DNA of 64,000 nt from Polynucleobacter sp. UB-Tiil-W10 (GCF_018881605.1 NZ_JACVPZ010000001.1:1364001-1428000), one strand, 5' to 3'. Shown: positions 31,761 through 43,485, numbered from the stretch's first letter. The notes: generated by a model not told the origin, from the sequence alone. Numbers and translations are program-made.

Positions 31761-32471
31761 ATGCCAGCCTACAAACGAGTCCTCTTAAAACTATCTGGTG
31801 AAGCCCTTATGGGTGACGATGCTTTTGGCATTAATCCAGTCACCATCGATTCCATGGTTAAGGAAATTGCTGATGTTGTGAATAGCGGTGTAGAGCTAGC
31901 CATTGTGATTGGTGGCGGAAATATATTCCGTGGTGTTGCAGGTGGCGCAGCTGGAATGGATCGCGCAACGGCAGATTACATGGGTATGTTGGCAACCATG
32001 ATGAATTCCCTTGCATTGCAAGATGCACTACGCCAAAAAGGTGTTGAAGCGCGCGTGCAGTCTGCGCTTCGTATGGATCAAGTGGTTGAGCCATACATTC
32101 GTCCACGTGCGATTCGTGCAATGGGTGAAGGTAAGGTTGTTATTTTTGCCGCTGGTACAGGCAATCCATTCTTTACCACTGACACAGCCGCTGCTCTGCG
32201 TGGTGCTGAGATGGGTGTTGAGATCATGCTCAAAGCAACGAAAGTGGATGGTATTTATAGTGCCGATCCCGTTAAAGATCCAGCAGCAACTTTATATAAA
32301 ACAATTACGTTTGACGAAGCTTTAATCAAGAATCTACAAGTCATGGATGCAACTGCATTTGCATTGTGCCGTGATCGCAAATTACCAATCAAAGTATTTT
32401 CAATTCTCAAGCCAGGCGCGTTAATGCGTGTAGTGCAAGGTGAACCCGAAGGTACTTTAGTACACGTTTAA
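31761..32471 (+). CDS. pyrH: Uridylate kinase
   Basis: UMP kinase phosphorylates UMP to UDP for RNA, sugar-nucleotide and pyrimidine pools. The 236-residue amino-acid-kinase-fold protein shows [13 protein letters not shown] at the N-terminus, [28 protein letters not shown] and [15 protein letters not shown], all typical. It is the first gene of the long pyrH-to-rnhB run and precedes frr by 11 bases. Confidence 0.97.
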   Translation: MPAYKRVLLKLSGEALMGDDAFGINPVTIDSMVKEIADVVNSGVELAIVIGGGNIFRGVAGGAAGMDRATADYMGMLATMMNSLALQDALRQKGVEARVQSALRMDQVVEPYIRPRAIRAMGEGKVVIFAAGTGNPFFTTDTAAALRGAEMGVEIMLKATKVDGIYSADPVKDPAATLYKTITFDEALIKNLQVMDATAFALCRDRKLPIKVFSILKPGALMRVVQGEPEGTLVHV

Positions 32472-32482
32472 TAGGAGGTCTG

Positions 32483-33043
32483 ATGTCAGCAGCAGAAATT
32501 AAAACTAATACCGATCAAAAGATGCAAAAGTCTCTTGATGCTTTGAAGACCAATTTAGCCAAGATTCGTTCTGGCCGTGCTAACCCAGGAATTTTGGAGC
32601 ACATTCAGGTGGATTACTACGGTAATCCAACGCCATTAAGTCAGGTTGCTAGCCTGGGTTTAGCGGATGCCCGCACCATTAATGTTCAGCCATTTGAAAA
32701 GACGATGGTTGCAGTCATTGAAAAGGCGATTCGTGATTCTGATTTAGGCTTAAACCCAGCATCTCAAGGTACGGTAATCCGCGTGCCAATGCCTGCTTTG
32801 ACTGAAGAGCGCCGCCGCGACCTCACTAAAGTTGTGAAGAACGAGGGTGAAGAAACTAAGATTGCTGTTCGTAATTTGCGTCGTGACGCTAATGAGCATT
32901 TAAAGCGTCTTACTAAGGATAAAGAAATTTCCGAGGATGAAGAGCGTCGTGCTACAGATGAAATTCAGAAGATGACTGATAAAGCAGTGATCGATGTTGA
33001 TAAGATCGTTTCTGAAAAAGAAAAAGAGATCATGACGGTTTAA
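32483..33043 (+). CDS. frr: Ribosome recycling factor
   Basis: With EF-G, RRF splits the post-termination ribosome. The 186-residue protein has [21 protein letters not shown], the beta-domain, and the helical arm with [29 protein letters not shown] textbook Shine-Dalgarno AGGAGG lies 5 bases before the ATG. Length fits the family at about 185. Confidence 0.97.
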   Translation: MSAAEIKTNTDQKMQKSLDALKTNLAKIRSGRANPGILEHIQVDYYGNPTPLSQVASLGLADARTINVQPFEKTMVAVIEKAIRDSDLGLNPASQGTVIRVPMPALTEERRRDLTKVVKNEGEETKIAVRNLRRDANEHLKRLTKDKEISEDEERRATDEIQKMTDKAVIDVDKIVSEKEKEIMTV

Positions 33044-33068
33044 AGCCGTCCTGAATTTTTAGCTTTTC

Positions 33069-33842
33069 ATGACACAACATTCCAGTTCAACCCTAGCCAT
33101 TCCAGAGGTCAATGCTGTACCTCGCCATGTGGCAATTATTATGGATGGAAATGGGCGCTGGGCTAGTAAGCGGATGATGCCTCGCGTTGCTGGACACTCG
33201 GAAGGGCTGAGTGCCGTTCGTAAGATTGTTCAAGAGTGCCGCAAGCTTGGCGTTGAGTACTTAACGGTCTTTGCTTTTAGCTCTGAAAACTGGCGTCGCC
33301 CACCGGAAGAGGTGGGATTCTTAATGAAGTTGTTTCTAAAGTCTCTCAAGGGCGAGGTGTCTCGTCTAGCAGAAAACGATATCGCTTTACGTTTAATTGG
33401 GGACTTAAGTCGCTTTGATGCTGCGATTCAAGAGATGGTGGAGTTTTCCGAAAAAAAGACTGCTGACTGCAAGAGCTTAACATTCACGATCGCAGCAAAC
33501 TACGGTGGTCGCTGGGATATCTTGCAGGCAATGCAAAAATGCCTGATTGCCAATCCTGACTTGAAGCCCGAACAGGTTTGTGAAGAGGTGCTTCAACCCC
33601 ATCTTTCGATGGCTTATGCTCCGGAGCCTGATTTGTTTATTCGGACTGGCGGTGAGCAGCGTGTAAGTAATTTCTTGTTGTGGCAACTGGCCTACACCGA
33701 GCTGTATTTCACCGATGTCTTGTGGCCTGACTTTGATGAGAAAGAGTTGCACAAGGCATTTGACTGGTTTAGTCAGCGCGAGCGTCGCTTTGGTCGCACT
33801 AGTGCTCAGCTTGCGTCGCAAGCAACGAGCGATGCAGTTTGA
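33069..33842 (+). CDS. uppS: Undecaprenyl diphosphate synthase
   Basis: This cis-prenyltransferase makes the C55 lipid carrier for peptidoglycan and O-antigen. The 257-residue protein has the diphosphate-binding IIMDGNGRWASKR with the catalytic Asp, VFAFSSENWRRP and the C-terminal RTGGEQRVSNFLLWQLAYTE. It is followed 26 bases later by cdsA. Confidence 0.97.
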   Translation: MTQHSSSTLAIPEVNAVPRHVAIIMDGNGRWASKRMMPRVAGHSEGLSAVRKIVQECRKLGVEYLTVFAFSSENWRRPPEEVGFLMKLFLKSLKGEVSRLAENDIALRLIGDLSRFDAAIQEMVEFSEKKTADCKSLTFTIAANYGGRWDILQAMQKCLIANPDLKPEQVCEEVLQPHLSMAYAPEPDLFIRTGGEQRVSNFLLWQLAYTELYFTDVLWPDFDEKELHKAFDWFSQRERRFGRTSAQLASQATSDAV

Positions 33843-33868
33843 CGTAGTTCATTGCCAATACATTCCCC

Positions 33869-34696
33869 ATGCTAAAAACCAGAGTCATTACCGCCCTTGT
33901 CCTATTGGCGGTACTGCTGCCCATCTTGTTTCTACTCCCCCAGATTTACATTGGCGCTTTCTTTTTGGTAGCTTTGTTAGCCGCCGCTTGGGAGTGGAGT
34001 CGCTTGCTTGCGCCTGAGGCAGGCCGCGCTGCTTGGATATACGCTTTATTTTGCTTAGTCATTATTCTGTTTTTACTAGGCATGCAAAATCCTGCATGGC
34101 AATTTGCTCTCTTACTTCTAGCAGTCATATTCTGGTTTTTTGTGGCACCTTTTCTATTGGCTAAAGGGATGAATCTCTCACTAGAAAAGCTGAGACCTTT
34201 TTATGTGGTGCTGGGTTTAATTGTGTTGCCAGCTACTTGGTTTGCATTAGTGTTCTTGCGTGAGCTAGGACTCATCTTTTTGCTCAGCAGCATCGCTCTA
34301 GTATGGGTTGCAGACATTGGCGCATATTTTGTTGGGAAAGCTTTTGGTAAACATAAGCTTGCTGTGCAAATTAGCCCCGGCAAATCTATTGAAGGCGCCA
34401 TTGGCGGCTTAATCCTTTGCTACTTGTATGCATTCTTATGTGTTTACTTTTTACCCTTTGAATCCACTTTGTTTGGTGCATGGGCCATCCGCTTTGGATG
34501 GGTGCCGATGTTCTTGATGGTGACGGTGTTGACTGCCTTCAGTATTTTCGGAGACTTATTTGAGTCCCAGCTAAAGCGCTTGGCTGGCGTCAAGGATTCT
34601 AGTCATTTATTGCCAGGCCATGGCGGAGTATTGGATCGTGTAGATGCTTTAATTCCAGCTATGCCAATCGCAGCACTCTTGGCGAGATTGGTGTGA
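33869..34696 (+). CDS. cdsA: Phosphatidate cytidylyltransferase
   Basis: CdsA makes CDP-diacylglycerol from CTP and phosphatidic acid in the inner membrane. The 275-residue protein has about eight membrane helices. It carries the C-terminal family signature S[27 protein letters not shown] (about residues 230-263) with its metal-binding aspartates. The stop overlaps the dxr start. Confidence 0.96.
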   Translation: MLKTRVITALVLLAVLLPILFLLPQIYIGAFFLVALLAAAWEWSRLLAPEAGRAAWIYALFCLVIILFLLGMQNPAWQFALLLLAVIFWFFVAPFLLAKGMNLSLEKLRPFYVVLGLIVLPATWFALVFLRELGLIFLLSSIALVWVADIGAYFVGKAFGKHKLAVQISPGKSIEGAIGGLILCYLYAFLCVYFLPFESTLFGAWAIRFGWVPMFLMVTVLTAFSIFGDLFESQLKRLAGVKDSSHLLPGHGGVLDRVDALIPAMPIAALLARLV

Positions 34697-35892
34697 TGTC
34701 TGTGAGGCGGGTTGCTATCTTAGGCTCAACGGGGTCTATCGGTGTTAATACGCTGGACGTTATACGTGCGCATCCAGATCGATTTAAGGTGGTTGCGCTA
34801 ACTGCAGCAAAACAGGTTGATGTGCTTGCTGATCAGTGTGCTGAGTTTCATCCAGCCATTGCTGTAGTGGCTGATGCCGCTGGCGCAGCCCGATTAACTA
34901 AGCTTTTGCTAGATAGAAAAATAAATACCGAAGTCTTGTATGGACCGCAAGCTTTGGTGAGTGCCGTTACCCAATCTGATTGCGACACTGTAATGGCCGC
35001 CATTGTAGGTGCTGCAGGATTGGTTCCAGCATTAGCTGCCGCTAAAGCAGGCAAAAGGGTATTGCTCGCAAATAAAGAAGCATTGGTCATGTCCGGTGAT
35101 TTATTCATGCAGGCAATGAAAGTAGGTGGTGGCGAGTTATTGCCAATTGATAGTGAACATAATGCGATCTTTCAGTGTCTGCCCAGTCGATTTTCTAAGG
35201 ATCTCAATCCCAGCTTAGGGGTGGAGGAGCTTTGGTTAACCGCTTCAGGTGGACCATTCAGAAATACCCCGCTTGAACAGCTGGCAAGCATTACTCCAGA
35301 ACAAGCCTGCGCACATCCCAATTGGGTGATGGGTAGAAAAATTTCAGTAGATTCTGCAACGATGATGAATAAAGGTCTGGAGGTCATCGAGGCTTTTTGG
35401 TTATTTGGCTTACCTTTAGAAAAAATTAAAGTATTGATTCATCCGCAAAGCCTTGTTCATTCAATGGTCCGTTATCGTGATGGTTCTGTTTTAGCCCAGT
35501 TGGGTCAACCCGACATGCGCACCCCTATCGCTTATGGCCTAGCATGGCCAGAACGCATTGATGCTGGTGTAGCGCCATTGAGTTTGACGCAATTAGCATC
35601 CTTGAGTTTTGCTGAGCCCGAGCTGGAACGTTTTCCATGTCTTTCTTTAGCATTTGCTGCTGCTTACGCTGGCGGCACTGCGCCAACTGTTCTCAATGCT
35701 GCCAATGAAATTGCTGTTGCCGCTTTCTTAGAGGAAGGTTTGCCGTACTTGCAGATTCCGGTGGTAGTGGAGAAGGTATTGAATTCCATCGCCTCCGTGA
35801 ATGCAAAATCTCTAGAAATAATTTTGGATGTAGATGCGCGCGCTCGTCAATCTGCGCAAGAGGTAGTGAGGGATGCTCTTTGCAAGCATTGA
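34696..35892 (+). CDS. dxr: 1-deoxy-D-xylulose 5-phosphate reductoisomerase
   Basis: This is the second enzyme of the non-mevalonate isoprenoid pathway and feeds uppS. The 398-residue protein has the NADPH motif [26 protein letters not shown], the metal-binding [14 protein letters not shown] and [25 protein letters not shown] at 34693 could add one residue, but the ATG at 34696 overlapping the cdsA TGA is the more natural start. It overlaps rseP by 13 bases. Confidence 0.97.
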   Translation: MSVRRVAILGSTGSIGVNTLDVIRAHPDRFKVVALTAAKQVDVLADQCAEFHPAIAVVADAAGAARLTKLLLDRKINTEVLYGPQALVSAVTQSDCDTVMAAIVGAAGLVPALAAAKAGKRVLLANKEALVMSGDLFMQAMKVGGGELLPIDSEHNAIFQCLPSRFSKDLNPSLGVEELWLTASGGPFRNTPLEQLASITPEQACAHPNWVMGRKISVDSATMMNKGLEVIEAFWLFGLPLEKIKVLIHPQSLVHSMVRYRDGSVLAQLGQPDMRTPIAYGLAWPERIDAGVAPLSLTQLASLSFAEPELERFPCLSLAFAAAYAGGTAPTVLNAANEIAVAAFLEEGLPYLQIPVVVEKVLNSIASVNAKSLEIILDVDARARQSAQEVVRDALCKH

Positions 35893-37013
35893 TTACTCTT
35901 GCTGCGTTTTTATTGACCCTCGGAATCCTGGTCAGCTTTCATGAGTTTGGACATTTTTTAGCGGCTCGCTGCTGCGGAGTTCGTGTGCTGCGTTTTGCAA
36001 TTGGATTTGGTAAGCCTTTATTTACTTATCACGCGAAAAATAAAACAGAGTGGGTATTGGCATCGATTCCTTTGGGTGGCTATGTCAAGTTGCTCGATGG
36101 TCGAGACCCTCAGCAAGCTATTTCGCCAGCCGAGGAGTCTCAGGCCTTTGATCGAAAGCCGCTTTGGCAACGATCTTTCATTGTGGCCGCTGGCCCCTTC
36201 GCCAATTTTTTTCTAGCAATCATCTTTTTTACTTTTATCTATATATCTGGTGCCCCACAATTGCCAGCAGTTTTGCAGAATCCCCCTGAGCATTCTGTTG
36301 CTGCCAAGCTCGGGCTAGCAGGAGGCGATCGGGTGATTGGATGGCAGGATTTAGGCTCTGGACAGGTTAATGCGCCCCTTTTTGGTGATTTTTCTCCTGT
36401 TCCAAGCTGGAATGCCTTGCGCTGGAGTTTGATGGATGCTCTTACTGGGGAGAATGGATTTGCCTTGGAGCTTGAAACTCCTGCTGGCGTAATTTCAGTT
36501 AAGGCCTTTTATGCCATAGATTTGCCCAAAATTACCCCTAATAGCGACCCAATACTGGCGCTGGGCATTTTGCCTGCTTTAACACCCCTGGCAGAGTGGC
36601 AGGATCTCAAGTTAGGGCCAATAGATGCACTCGTATTTGCGTCTGAAAGGGTCTGGGTGGTTACCAAGGTTTCTGCAAGGCTCATGGCCGGATTATTTAC
36701 CGGAAGCACCTCCCTAAAACAGCTTAGCGGACCCATCAGTATTGCCGATATGGCGGGTAAATCAGCCCAGGTAGGGTGGCAGCCATTTTTAGCCTTTTTA
36801 GCACTTATGAGTATTAGCATTGGTTTGTTGAATTTGCTCCCTTTTCCAATGCTAGATGGGGGTCAGCTACTGTATGATGCATGGGAGTTGGTAGCCGGTA
36901 AGCGGATTTCGACATCAATGCAGGAGCAGCTCCAAAAAGTGGGCTTCCTTTTGCTGATTTCTATGTCGTTGCTGGCCTTGTTTAACGATTTACAACGCTA
37001 TATTTCGCCTTGA
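35880..37013 (+). CDS. rseP: RseP-like site-2 zinc metalloprotease, short form
   Basis: This inner-membrane intramembrane protease cleaves the anti-sigma factor RseA in the envelope stress response. The 377-residue protein has the zinc motif HEFGH in the first helix (about residues 21-25), NFFLAI, a PDZ-type segment [17 protein letters not shown] and the third-ligand motif [13 protein letters not shown]. coli RseP has about 450 residues and two PDZ domains. Here the part matching the second PDZ appears to be missing, since [10 protein letters not shown] runs directly into [17 protein letters not shown]. The start is a TTG overlapping dxr. Confidence 0.93.
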   Translation: MQALITLAAFLLTLGILVSFHEFGHFLAARCCGVRVLRFAIGFGKPLFTYHAKNKTEWVLASIPLGGYVKLLDGRDPQQAISPAEESQAFDRKPLWQRSFIVAAGPFANFFLAIIFFTFIYISGAPQLPAVLQNPPEHSVAAKLGLAGGDRVIGWQDLGSGQVNAPLFGDFSPVPSWNALRWSLMDALTGENGFALELETPAGVISVKAFYAIDLPKITPNSDPILALGILPALTPLAEWQDLKLGPIDALVFASERVWVVTKVSARLMAGLFTGSTSLKQLSGPISIADMAGKSAQVGWQPFLAFLALMSISIGLLNLLPFPMLDGGQLLYDAWELVAGKRISTSMQEQLQKVGFLLLISMSLLALFNDLQRYISP

Positions 37014-39358
37014 ATTCTCTGACATATTCTTTCCGTATTTTTGCCCGCTTCGTTACCCATACCCTGGTATTTTTTGCGCTTGGGTTGAGTTTGAATGCAT
37101 CTGCAGCCGACTCATTTGTAGTGAAAGATATTCGTGTTGAAGGTTTGCAGCGCGTAGAACCAGGAACAGTCTTTAGTTATCTGCCTGTTCAAGTGGGCGA
37201 CACCTTTACCGAAGAAAAGGGCGCTGAATCGATTAAGGCCCTTTACACCACAGGTTTTTTTAGAGACGTCCAGATTCAAGCTCAGGGCAATGTGCTGATT
37301 GTGATTGTTGAGGAGCGTCCTACGATTGCTCGTATTGAATTTACTGGGATGAAAGAATTTGATCCTGAAGTTGTTCGTAAGTCTTTAAAGGCGGTTGGTT
37401 TGGCTGAAGCGCGTTTTTACGATAAAGCGTTGATCGATAAAGCTGAGCAAGAATTAAAGCGCCAATATGTTGGTAAGGGTATGTATGCGGCAGAAGTGGT
37501 TGCTACCGTTACGCCGGTTGAACGAAATCAAGTGGCTGTGTATTTCAATATTGATGAAGGTCCTGTCGCTAAAATTGAAGAGATTAGCTTCATCGGAACG
37601 GAAGCTTTTAGTGAAAGTACTTTAAAAAGCGAGATGCAGTTAAAAACTGGCGGATGGTTGTCTTGGTACAGCAAAGACAATCTGTATTCCAAGCAAAAAT
37701 TAACTGCCGATTTAGAGAATATTCGCTCGTACTATCTCAACCGTGGTTATCTCGAGTTTGTGATTGAATCCACTCAGGTTTCCATTACGCCAGATAAAAA
37801 AGGTATTTATCTGACGATCAGTATTCGTGAAGGCAAGAAGTTCACTGTGAAGGATGTCCGTTTAGCCGGTGAAACTCTGGGTAAAGAATCAGAGTTGATG
37901 CAGTTGATTGTGCTCAAGCCGGGAGATACTTTCTCATCCGCTAAATTAACAGAGAGCACTAAGGCGATTGCTGAAGTCTTGGGTTCTTATGGTTATGCGT
38001 TTGCAACCATTAACCCTCAGCCGGATATCCGCCGTGATATAGCTGAGGTAGATCTCACTTTGGTGGTTGATCCTGGTCGCCGAATCTATGTTCGTCAGGT
38101 CGCTATTTCTGGCAATGCTAAAACTCGCGATATGGTGATTCGTCGCGAAATGCGTCAGTTTGAAAGCTCTTGGTTTGATAGCGATAAGATTGATTTATCT
38201 AAAAAGCGCTTAGGTCGTTTAGGCTACTTTACTGAGACAGATATCACAACGGAAGATGTTCCTGGCTCTCCAGATCAAGTTGACGTCAACGTTAAGGTGA
38301 CTGAAAAGCCAACAGGTGCAATTACCATTGGTGCCGGCTTCTCCTCAACTGAGAAATTGATTTTGTCTGCTGGTATTAATCAAGATAACGCCTTTGGTAC
38401 CGGTACTGCAATTGGTTTGAATGCATCCTTGGGCAAGATTACTCAGAACTTAACCCTTTCTAATTACGATCCTTATTTCACTGAGGATGGCATTAGTCGC
38501 TATACAGACTTGTACTACCGCTCATCCAAGCCTTTGTATTACGCTGGCGATCCTGATTACCAAATTAAGTCCGTCGGATCGAATATTAAATTTGGTGTGC
38601 CGTATACAGAAGTGGATAGAGTATTTTTTGGAACCGGTCTAGAGGCCTTTCAAATTAAAACCTCTGCCAACACGCCAATACCGTATTTAAATTACGCAAT
38701 GAGTTATGGAGTGGCTTCACCGGGCTACCCTGGCACAGTGACTACTTACAACGTTCCTTTAACTGTTGGTTGGGCACGCGACGGTCGCGACAGCTCGTTG
38801 ATTCCGTCGACCGGCTCTTTGGAGCAGCTCTCGGGCGAAGTTGGAACCCCTGTCGGAGACCTCACTTTTTATCGTATTTATGGTCAGTATCAGAAATATC
38901 ACTCCTTTTCGAAGGCCAATATTCTGTCCTTTAATGGTGAAGTGGGTTACGGTCAGGCTTATGGCAGCAATCCATTCCCGATTACCAAAAACTACTATGT
39001 AGGCGGTATTGGTTCTGTGCGCGGCTATTCTCCAGGCTCTTTAGGGCCGCAGTACTACAACACCTATATTGGCGCTTATCAGCCAACGGGCGGACAATCT
39101 AAGATTGTCAGCAACGTGGAATACACCTTCCCCGTCCCGGGTTCTGGGGTGGATAAAACCCTCCGCCTATTTACCTTCGTGGACGGTGGTAATGCATTTG
39201 GGCAAAACATCAATTTAGTTCTAAGATACTCCTATGGATTGGGTTTATCATGGATATCACCGCTTGGACCTTTGAAATTTAGCTATGGTATTCCGTATAA
39301 GTCACAACCAACGGACAATATCCAGCGTTTGCAGTTCCAAGTGGGTACAGCGTTTTAA
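37010..39358 (+). CDS. bamA: Outer-membrane protein assembly factor BamA
   Basis: BamA is the core of the BAM complex that folds beta-barrel proteins into the outer membrane. The 782-residue precursor has a signal peptide cut near ASAADS (about residue 33), five POTRA domains (about 35-430) beginning FVVKDIRVEGLQRVEPGTV, and a 16-strand barrel. Loop L6 has VRGYSPGSLGP, and the protein ends in an aromatic residue (VGTAF). The start is a TTG overlapping the rseP stop (TTGA). Confidence 0.97.
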   Translation: MNSLTYSFRIFARFVTHTLVFFALGLSLNASAADSFVVKDIRVEGLQRVEPGTVFSYLPVQVGDTFTEEKGAESIKALYTTGFFRDVQIQAQGNVLIVIVEERPTIARIEFTGMKEFDPEVVRKSLKAVGLAEARFYDKALIDKAEQELKRQYVGKGMYAAEVVATVTPVERNQVAVYFNIDEGPVAKIEEISFIGTEAFSESTLKSEMQLKTGGWLSWYSKDNLYSKQKLTADLENIRSYYLNRGYLEFVIESTQVSITPDKKGIYLTISIREGKKFTVKDVRLAGETLGKESELMQLIVLKPGDTFSSAKLTESTKAIAEVLGSYGYAFATINPQPDIRRDIAEVDLTLVVDPGRRIYVRQVAISGNAKTRDMVIRREMRQFESSWFDSDKIDLSKKRLGRLGYFTETDITTEDVPGSPDQVDVNVKVTEKPTGAITIGAGFSSTEKLILSAGINQDNAFGTGTAIGLNASLGKITQNLTLSNYDPYFTEDGISRYTDLYYRSSKPLYYAGDPDYQIKSVGSNIKFGVPYTEVDRVFFGTGLEAFQIKTSANTPIPYLNYAMSYGVASPGYPGTVTTYNVPLTVGWARDGRDSSLIPSTGSLEQLSGEVGTPVGDLTFYRIYGQYQKYHSFSKANILSFNGEVGYGQAYGSNPFPITKNYYVGGIGSVRGYSPGSLGPQYYNTYIGAYQPTGGQSKIVSNVEYTFPVPGSGVDKTLRLFTFVDGGNAFGQNINLVLRYSYGLGLSWISPLGPLKFSYGIPYKSQPTDNIQRLQFQVGTAF

Positions 39359-39376
39359 TTGCTTAAGGAAAGTTTT

Positions 39377-39904
39377 ATGAAGTTTTATCAATCTTCAAAA
39401 TGGATTCAAGTTGGCGTTCTTGCTGCTGTGACAGCGATCGCCGCTCCACAGGCTTTTGCTCAAGACGCGGGAACCCGTGTTGCAGTTGTGAACTCCGAGA
39501 AAGTATTTAATGAGTCCAACTTAGCAAAGGCGATGCAAACTCGCTTGCAAAATGAATTTACTAAGCGTCAGAATGATCTGCGCGATGCTGCTCAAAAGAT
39601 TAAGTCTGCAGCTGAAAAGCTCGATCGTGATGCCGCAGTGATGAATGAAGCCGAGCGTGTACGTCGTCAACGTGAATTGGCTGATCAAGACCGCGAATTA
39701 CAACGCAAGCAACGCGAATTTACTGAGGATCTTAATCAACGTACATTTGAAGAGCGCGCCAAGATTGCTGAAAAAGCAAACTCAGTGTTAAAGCAAATTG
39801 CAGAGCAAAGAAAAATTGACATCATTGTTCAAGAAGCAGCTTATGTCAGTCCTAAGGCTGATGTAACCGATGATGTTATCAAGGCTTTAAATAGCCAGAA
39901 GTAA
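39377..39904 (+). CDS. skp: Periplasmic chaperone Skp/OmpH
   Basis: Skp holds unfolded outer-membrane proteins between the Sec channel and BamA. The 175-residue precursor has a signal peptide ending QAFAQ, the beta-strand [14 protein letters not shown], and a long charged coiled-coil hairpin (about 50-135). The ATG at 39377 follows an AAGGAAAG ribosome binding site. An in-frame TTG at 39359, directly after bamA, lacks such a site. It lies between bamA and lpxD in the usual order. Confidence 0.95.
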   Translation: MKFYQSSKWIQVGVLAAVTAIAAPQAFAQDAGTRVAVVNSEKVFNESNLAKAMQTRLQNEFTKRQNDLRDAAQKIKSAAEKLDRDAAVMNEAERVRRQRELADQDRELQRKQREFTEDLNQRTFEERAKIAEKANSVLKQIAEQRKIDIIVQEAAYVSPKADVTDDVIKALNSQK

Positions 39905-39909
39905 GCTTT

Positions 39910-40977
39910 ATGCCGACCGCCATTGAGCTGGCCGAACAGTTTCAAGCAAGCTTGGTGGGGGAGGCCTCCCATGGTTTTATAGGCCTCGCTCCACTAGAGC
40001 GAGCGCAGCCAGATCAGATATCCTTTCTTTCCAATCCGCTATATAGACAGCAGGCTAGCGATAGCGCTGCTGGCGCGTTAATTGTTAGTAAGTCTGATCT
40101 AGATTTTTTACAAGCAAACCCTAGTGAAAATTCTGCAAAGCGGGTGTACTTTGTATCAAAAAATCCGTATGCCACATTCGCTAGAATGGCTCAGCACTTT
40201 GCAAAAGCAAGTAGCCCAATCTATCCATCCGGAATTCATCCGAGTGCGGCAATTGATAGCACTGCGATTGTTCCAGCCTCATGCCATATTGGACCCTTTG
40301 TGCAAATTGGCGCAGGCGTAATGTTGGGTGAGCGTGTTTCTATTTTAGGTAATTCAAGTATTGCTAAAGATTGCTGTATTGAATGCGATACATTAATTTA
40401 TCCGTCAGTTTCAATTTATTACAACACCCAGATTGGTGAACGCTGCATTATTCATAGTGGCGCAATCATTGGGGCTGATGGCTTTGGTTTTGCCCCCGAT
40501 TTTTCTGCTACAGGCGGTGAGTGGGTCAAGATTCCGCAGACAGGCCGAGTAGTTATTGGTAATGATGTGGAGATTGGCGCTTCGACAACGATTGATCGTG
40601 GCGCAATGAGTGACACAGTCATTGGTGCGGGAACCAAAATTGATAATCAAGTGCAAATTGCGCATAACGTAGTGATAGGTAACTGTTGCGTTGTGGCCGG
40701 ATGCGCCGCCATATCTGGCAGCACTAAGATTGGCAATTTCTGCATTATTGGCGGGGCAGCCAATTTTGCAGGGCACCTGACTATTGCTGATAGGACTACG
40801 GTTTCTGGTAACACTTCTATTATTCGCTCGATTAGCGAGCCAGGCCAGCACTACACTGGCGTTTACCCATCAATGCTCCACAGCGCTTGGGAGAAAAACG
40901 CCGCAATTTTGCGCGGCCTAGATAAAATACGTCAGCGCTTGCGCTTACTGGATAAAAACAAAACCACAGAGTCTTAA
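39910..40977 (+). CDS. lpxD: UDP-3-O-acyl-glucosamine N-acyltransferase
   Basis: LpxD adds the second 3-hydroxyacyl chain in lipid A synthesis. The 355-residue trimer-forming enzyme has an N-terminal uridine-binding domain (about 1-100), a left-handed beta helix of hexapeptide repeats (about 105-310) with the catalytic-His region [11 protein letters not shown], and a C-terminal helix. Length is typical. It starts 5 bases after skp. Confidence 0.97.
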   Translation: MPTAIELAEQFQASLVGEASHGFIGLAPLERAQPDQISFLSNPLYRQQASDSAAGALIVSKSDLDFLQANPSENSAKRVYFVSKNPYATFARMAQHFAKASSPIYPSGIHPSAAIDSTAIVPASCHIGPFVQIGAGVMLGERVSILGNSSIAKDCCIECDTLIYPSVSIYYNTQIGERCIIHSGAIIGADGFGFAPDFSATGGEWVKIPQTGRVVIGNDVEIGASTTIDRGAMSDTVIGAGTKIDNQVQIAHNVVIGNCCVVAGCAAISGSTKIGNFCIIGGAANFAGHLTIADRTTVSGNTSIIRSISEPGQHYTGVYPSMLHSAWEKNAAILRGLDKIRQRLRLLDKNKTTES

Positions 40978-41022
40978 GATTCTGTAATCTAAAACTAATA
41001 TTTACTTTTCAGCGGGTTATTT

Positions 41023-41472
41023 ATGAGCACACCAATCGCAATCGATATCAATAAGATTCTTCAATTGCTACCGCATCGTTATCCATTTTTATTGGTTGAT
41101 CGTGTATTAGAAATTACTCCGCGTGAGACTATTACTGCGTTAAAAAATGTCACCATGAATGAGCCTTTCTTTCAGGGCCATTTCCCAGATTTTCCAGTAA
41201 TGCCTGGCGTGTTGATTATTGAGGCTTTGGCTCAAACAGCCGCCTTACTCACATTCTCTGAAGAGCGGGCAGAAGATGCGGTCTACTACTTTGCTGGTAT
41301 CGATGGCGCCCGCTTCAAAAAACCAGTATTGCCAGGCGATCAACTCATCATGACTGCAAAGTTAGAGCGAGAGCGTGCAGGTATTTATAAATTTTCAGTA
41401 CAAGCAACTGTAGATGGTGAGATTGCTGCAGAGGCCAATATCACTTGTGCGGTTCGTTCGAAAGGCGCGTAA
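41023..41472 (+). CDS. fabZ: 3-hydroxyacyl-[acyl-carrier-protein] dehydratase FabZ
   Basis: FabZ dehydrates 3-hydroxyacyl-ACP and competes with LpxA/LpxD for substrate. The 149-residue hot-dog-fold protein has [14 protein letters not shown] and the active-site motif [20 protein letters not shown] with the catalytic His and Glu. Its TAA overlaps the lpxA ATG (TAATG), coupling fatty-acid and lipid A enzymes. Confidence 0.97.
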   Translation: MSTPIAIDINKILQLLPHRYPFLLVDRVLEITPRETITALKNVTMNEPFFQGHFPDFPVMPGVLIIEALAQTAALLTFSEERAEDAVYYFAGIDGARFKKPVLPGDQLIMTAKLERERAGIYKFSVQATVDGEIAAEANITCAVRSKGA

Positions 41473-42269
41473 TGACTCGGATTCATGCATCTGCTGTAGT
41501 TGACAGTAAGGCTGAACTGGCTAGTGATGTTGAGGTAGGTCCATATTCTGTTATTGGCCCCAACGTCAAGATTGGCGCTGGTACTAAGGTAGGCTCCCAT
41601 ACAGTGATCGAGGGTTACACCACAATCGGCCAGGCCAATAGCTTTGCGCACTTTGCGGCGATTGGTGGACCACCGCAGGATATGAAGTACCGTGGAGAGC
41701 CCACCCAATTAATTATTGGCGACCGCAATACTGTTCGCGAGTTTACGACGATTCATACTGGTACGTCGCAGGATGAAGGCATTACCCGTATTGGAAATGA
41801 CAACTGGATCATGGCTTATGTTCATATTGCCCATGACTGTCAGGTGGGCAATCACACCATTTTCTCAAGTAATGCGCAAATTGCGGGACATGTTCAGGTC
41901 GAAGATTGGGCCATCATGGGCGGCATGTCTGGAGTTCATCAATTTGTTCGTATTGGGCAGCACGCTATGTTGGGCGGTGCTTCTGCATTAGTGCAAGACA
42001 TTCCACCATTTGTGATTGCCGCTGGAGATAAAGCTTCCCCTCACGGCATTAATGTGGAAGGCTTAAAGCGTCGTGGTTTTTCTAGCGAAACAATCTCTGC
42101 TTTGCGTCAGGCTTATAAAGTTCTCTATAAAGATGGTCTCAGTTTTGAAGAGGCTAAAGTAGAAATTCATAAAATGGTAGTCGCTTCTGCGGCTGATGTT
42201 GCTACTGCTGAAAAGCTAGCCCAGTTCCATGATTTTATTGCCGCTTCTACGCGCGGCATCATTCGGTAA
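41472..42269 (+). CDS. lpxA: UDP-N-acetylglucosamine acyltransferase
   Basis: This enzyme catalyses the first step of lipid A synthesis. The 265-residue protein starts [20 protein letters not shown] and consists of hexapeptide repeats forming a beta helix, with the catalytic His region [15 protein letters not shown] and [13 protein letters not shown], then a helical C-terminus. An upstream in-frame start at 41445 lies inside fabZ and is not needed. Confidence 0.97.
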   Translation: MTRIHASAVVDSKAELASDVEVGPYSVIGPNVKIGAGTKVGSHTVIEGYTTIGQANSFAHFAAIGGPPQDMKYRGEPTQLIIGDRNTVREFTTIHTGTSQDEGITRIGNDNWIMAYVHIAHDCQVGNHTIFSSNAQIAGHVQVEDWAIMGGMSGVHQFVRIGQHAMLGGASALVQDIPPFVIAAGDKASPHGINVEGLKRRGFSSETISALRQAYKVLYKDGLSFEEAKVEIHKMVVASAADVATAEKLAQFHDFIAASTRGIIR

Positions 42270-42279
42270 CGGAATTACT

Positions 42280-43485
42280 TTGCCAAAGTTAGCTTGTGTA
42301 GCTGGCGAACCTTCTGGCGATCTATTGGCGGCGCCAGCTCTTAGGGCGCTAAATCAAATACCAGACATGTCTGGTCTTGAGGTCTATGGGATTGGCGGCC
42401 CCCGTATGCAGGCTGAGGGTATGCGTTCTGATTGGCCCATGGAAACCTTGAGTGTGCGGGGTTATGTTGAGGCTATCAAACAGTTGCCAGCTATTCTGAA
42501 GCTTCGCAAAGAACTGATTCGAAATCTCCTGAATGAAGGTCGGCCTGACATCTACTTAGGAGTTGATGCGCCTGACTTTAATTTAGGTATCGAATTGGAG
42601 TTGCGCAAAGCGGGTATTCCGACATTGCATTTAGTCTCCCCCTCTATTTGGGCATGGCGAGCAGGAAGAATCAAGAAAATTTCCCAAGCAGTAGAACGCA
42701 TGCTCTGCATCTTTCCCTTTGAAACAGAAATCTATGACAAAGCCGGCGTTGCCTCTACTTATGTTGGGCATCCATTGGCTAGCGATATTCCACTTGAGCC
42801 AGATACAAAGGCTGCCAGAGAGAAGATCGCCAAGACATTCAATATTGAAAGCAACTCCCTTGATGGAATTGTTATTGCGGTTCTTCCTGGGAGTCGTGGA
42901 TCTGAGATTGAGCTTATAGCACCTGTCTTTTTTGAAACCATGGAGCTTCTATCGAAGAGGCTAAAGGGTCAGAAGCTTCACTTTCTCATTCCGGTGGCAA
43001 CACCGCGATTGCGTGAGCCCCTTGAGCAACTTTTGCTGAAAGCGAAGAATGCAAATCCAGATGCTCAGATTTATTTGTTGGATGGAATGGCAGATGAAGT
43101 ACTCGAGTCATCGGATGTGGTGCTGATTGCCAGCGGCACAGCAACTTTGCAGGCGGCTTTATGGAAAAAGCCGATGGTCATTTCTTATAAGGTGCCATGG
43201 TTAACAGCGCAGATCATGAAGCGCCAAGGTTACTTGCCGTATGTAGGTTTGCCAAATATTCTCTGCGGCGAGTTTGTAGTTCCTGAACTCTTGCAGGAGG
43301 ATGCTACCCCTGAAAAATTAGCCAATGCCTTGCAAGATTGGTTAGAGAACCCAGTAAAGGTCGCCAAACTCAAAGAACGTTTTGCGCAGATGCATGAAAC
43401 TTTGCGTCGTCCCACAGGTTTATTGGTTGCGCAAGCAGTAGCGCAGACGATTGCCAATCAACGCAAGAACAACAGTAGCATATGA
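42280..43485 (+). CDS. lpxB: Lipid-A-disaccharide synthase
   Basis: LpxB joins UDP-2,3-diacylglucosamine and lipid X. The 401-residue GT-B glycosyltransferase begins [17 protein letters not shown] and contains [35 protein letters not shown] and [11 protein letters not shown]. The start is taken as the TTG at 42280, which fits the family N-terminus and lies 10 bases after lpxA. An in-frame start at 42229 would overlap lpxA by 41 bases. The stop overlaps the rnhB ATG. Confidence 0.94.
   Translation: MPKLACVAGEPSGDLLAAPALRALNQIPDMSGLEVYGIGGPRMQAEGMRSDWPMETLSVRGYVEAIKQLPAILKLRKELIRNLLNEGRPDIYLGVDAPDFNLGIELELRKAGIPTLHLVSPSIWAWRAGRIKKISQAVERMLCIFPFETEIYDKAGVASTYVGHPLASDIPLEPDTKAAREKIAKTFNIESNSLDGIVIAVLPGSRGSEIELIAPVFFETMELLSKRLKGQKLHFLIPVATPRLREPLEQLLLKAKNANPDAQIYLLDGMADEVLESSDVVLIASGTATLQAALWKKPMVISYKVPWLTAQIMKRQGYLPYVGLPNILCGEFVVPELLQEDATPEKLANALQDWLENPVKVAKLKERFAQMHETLRRPTGLLVAQAVAQTIANQRKNNSSI

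Noticed and set aside
40411-40851. 146-codon antisense frame inside lpxD
   Set aside because: It mirrors the hexapeptide-repeat codons of lpxD; composition rich in Asn, Cys and Thr is not protein-like.
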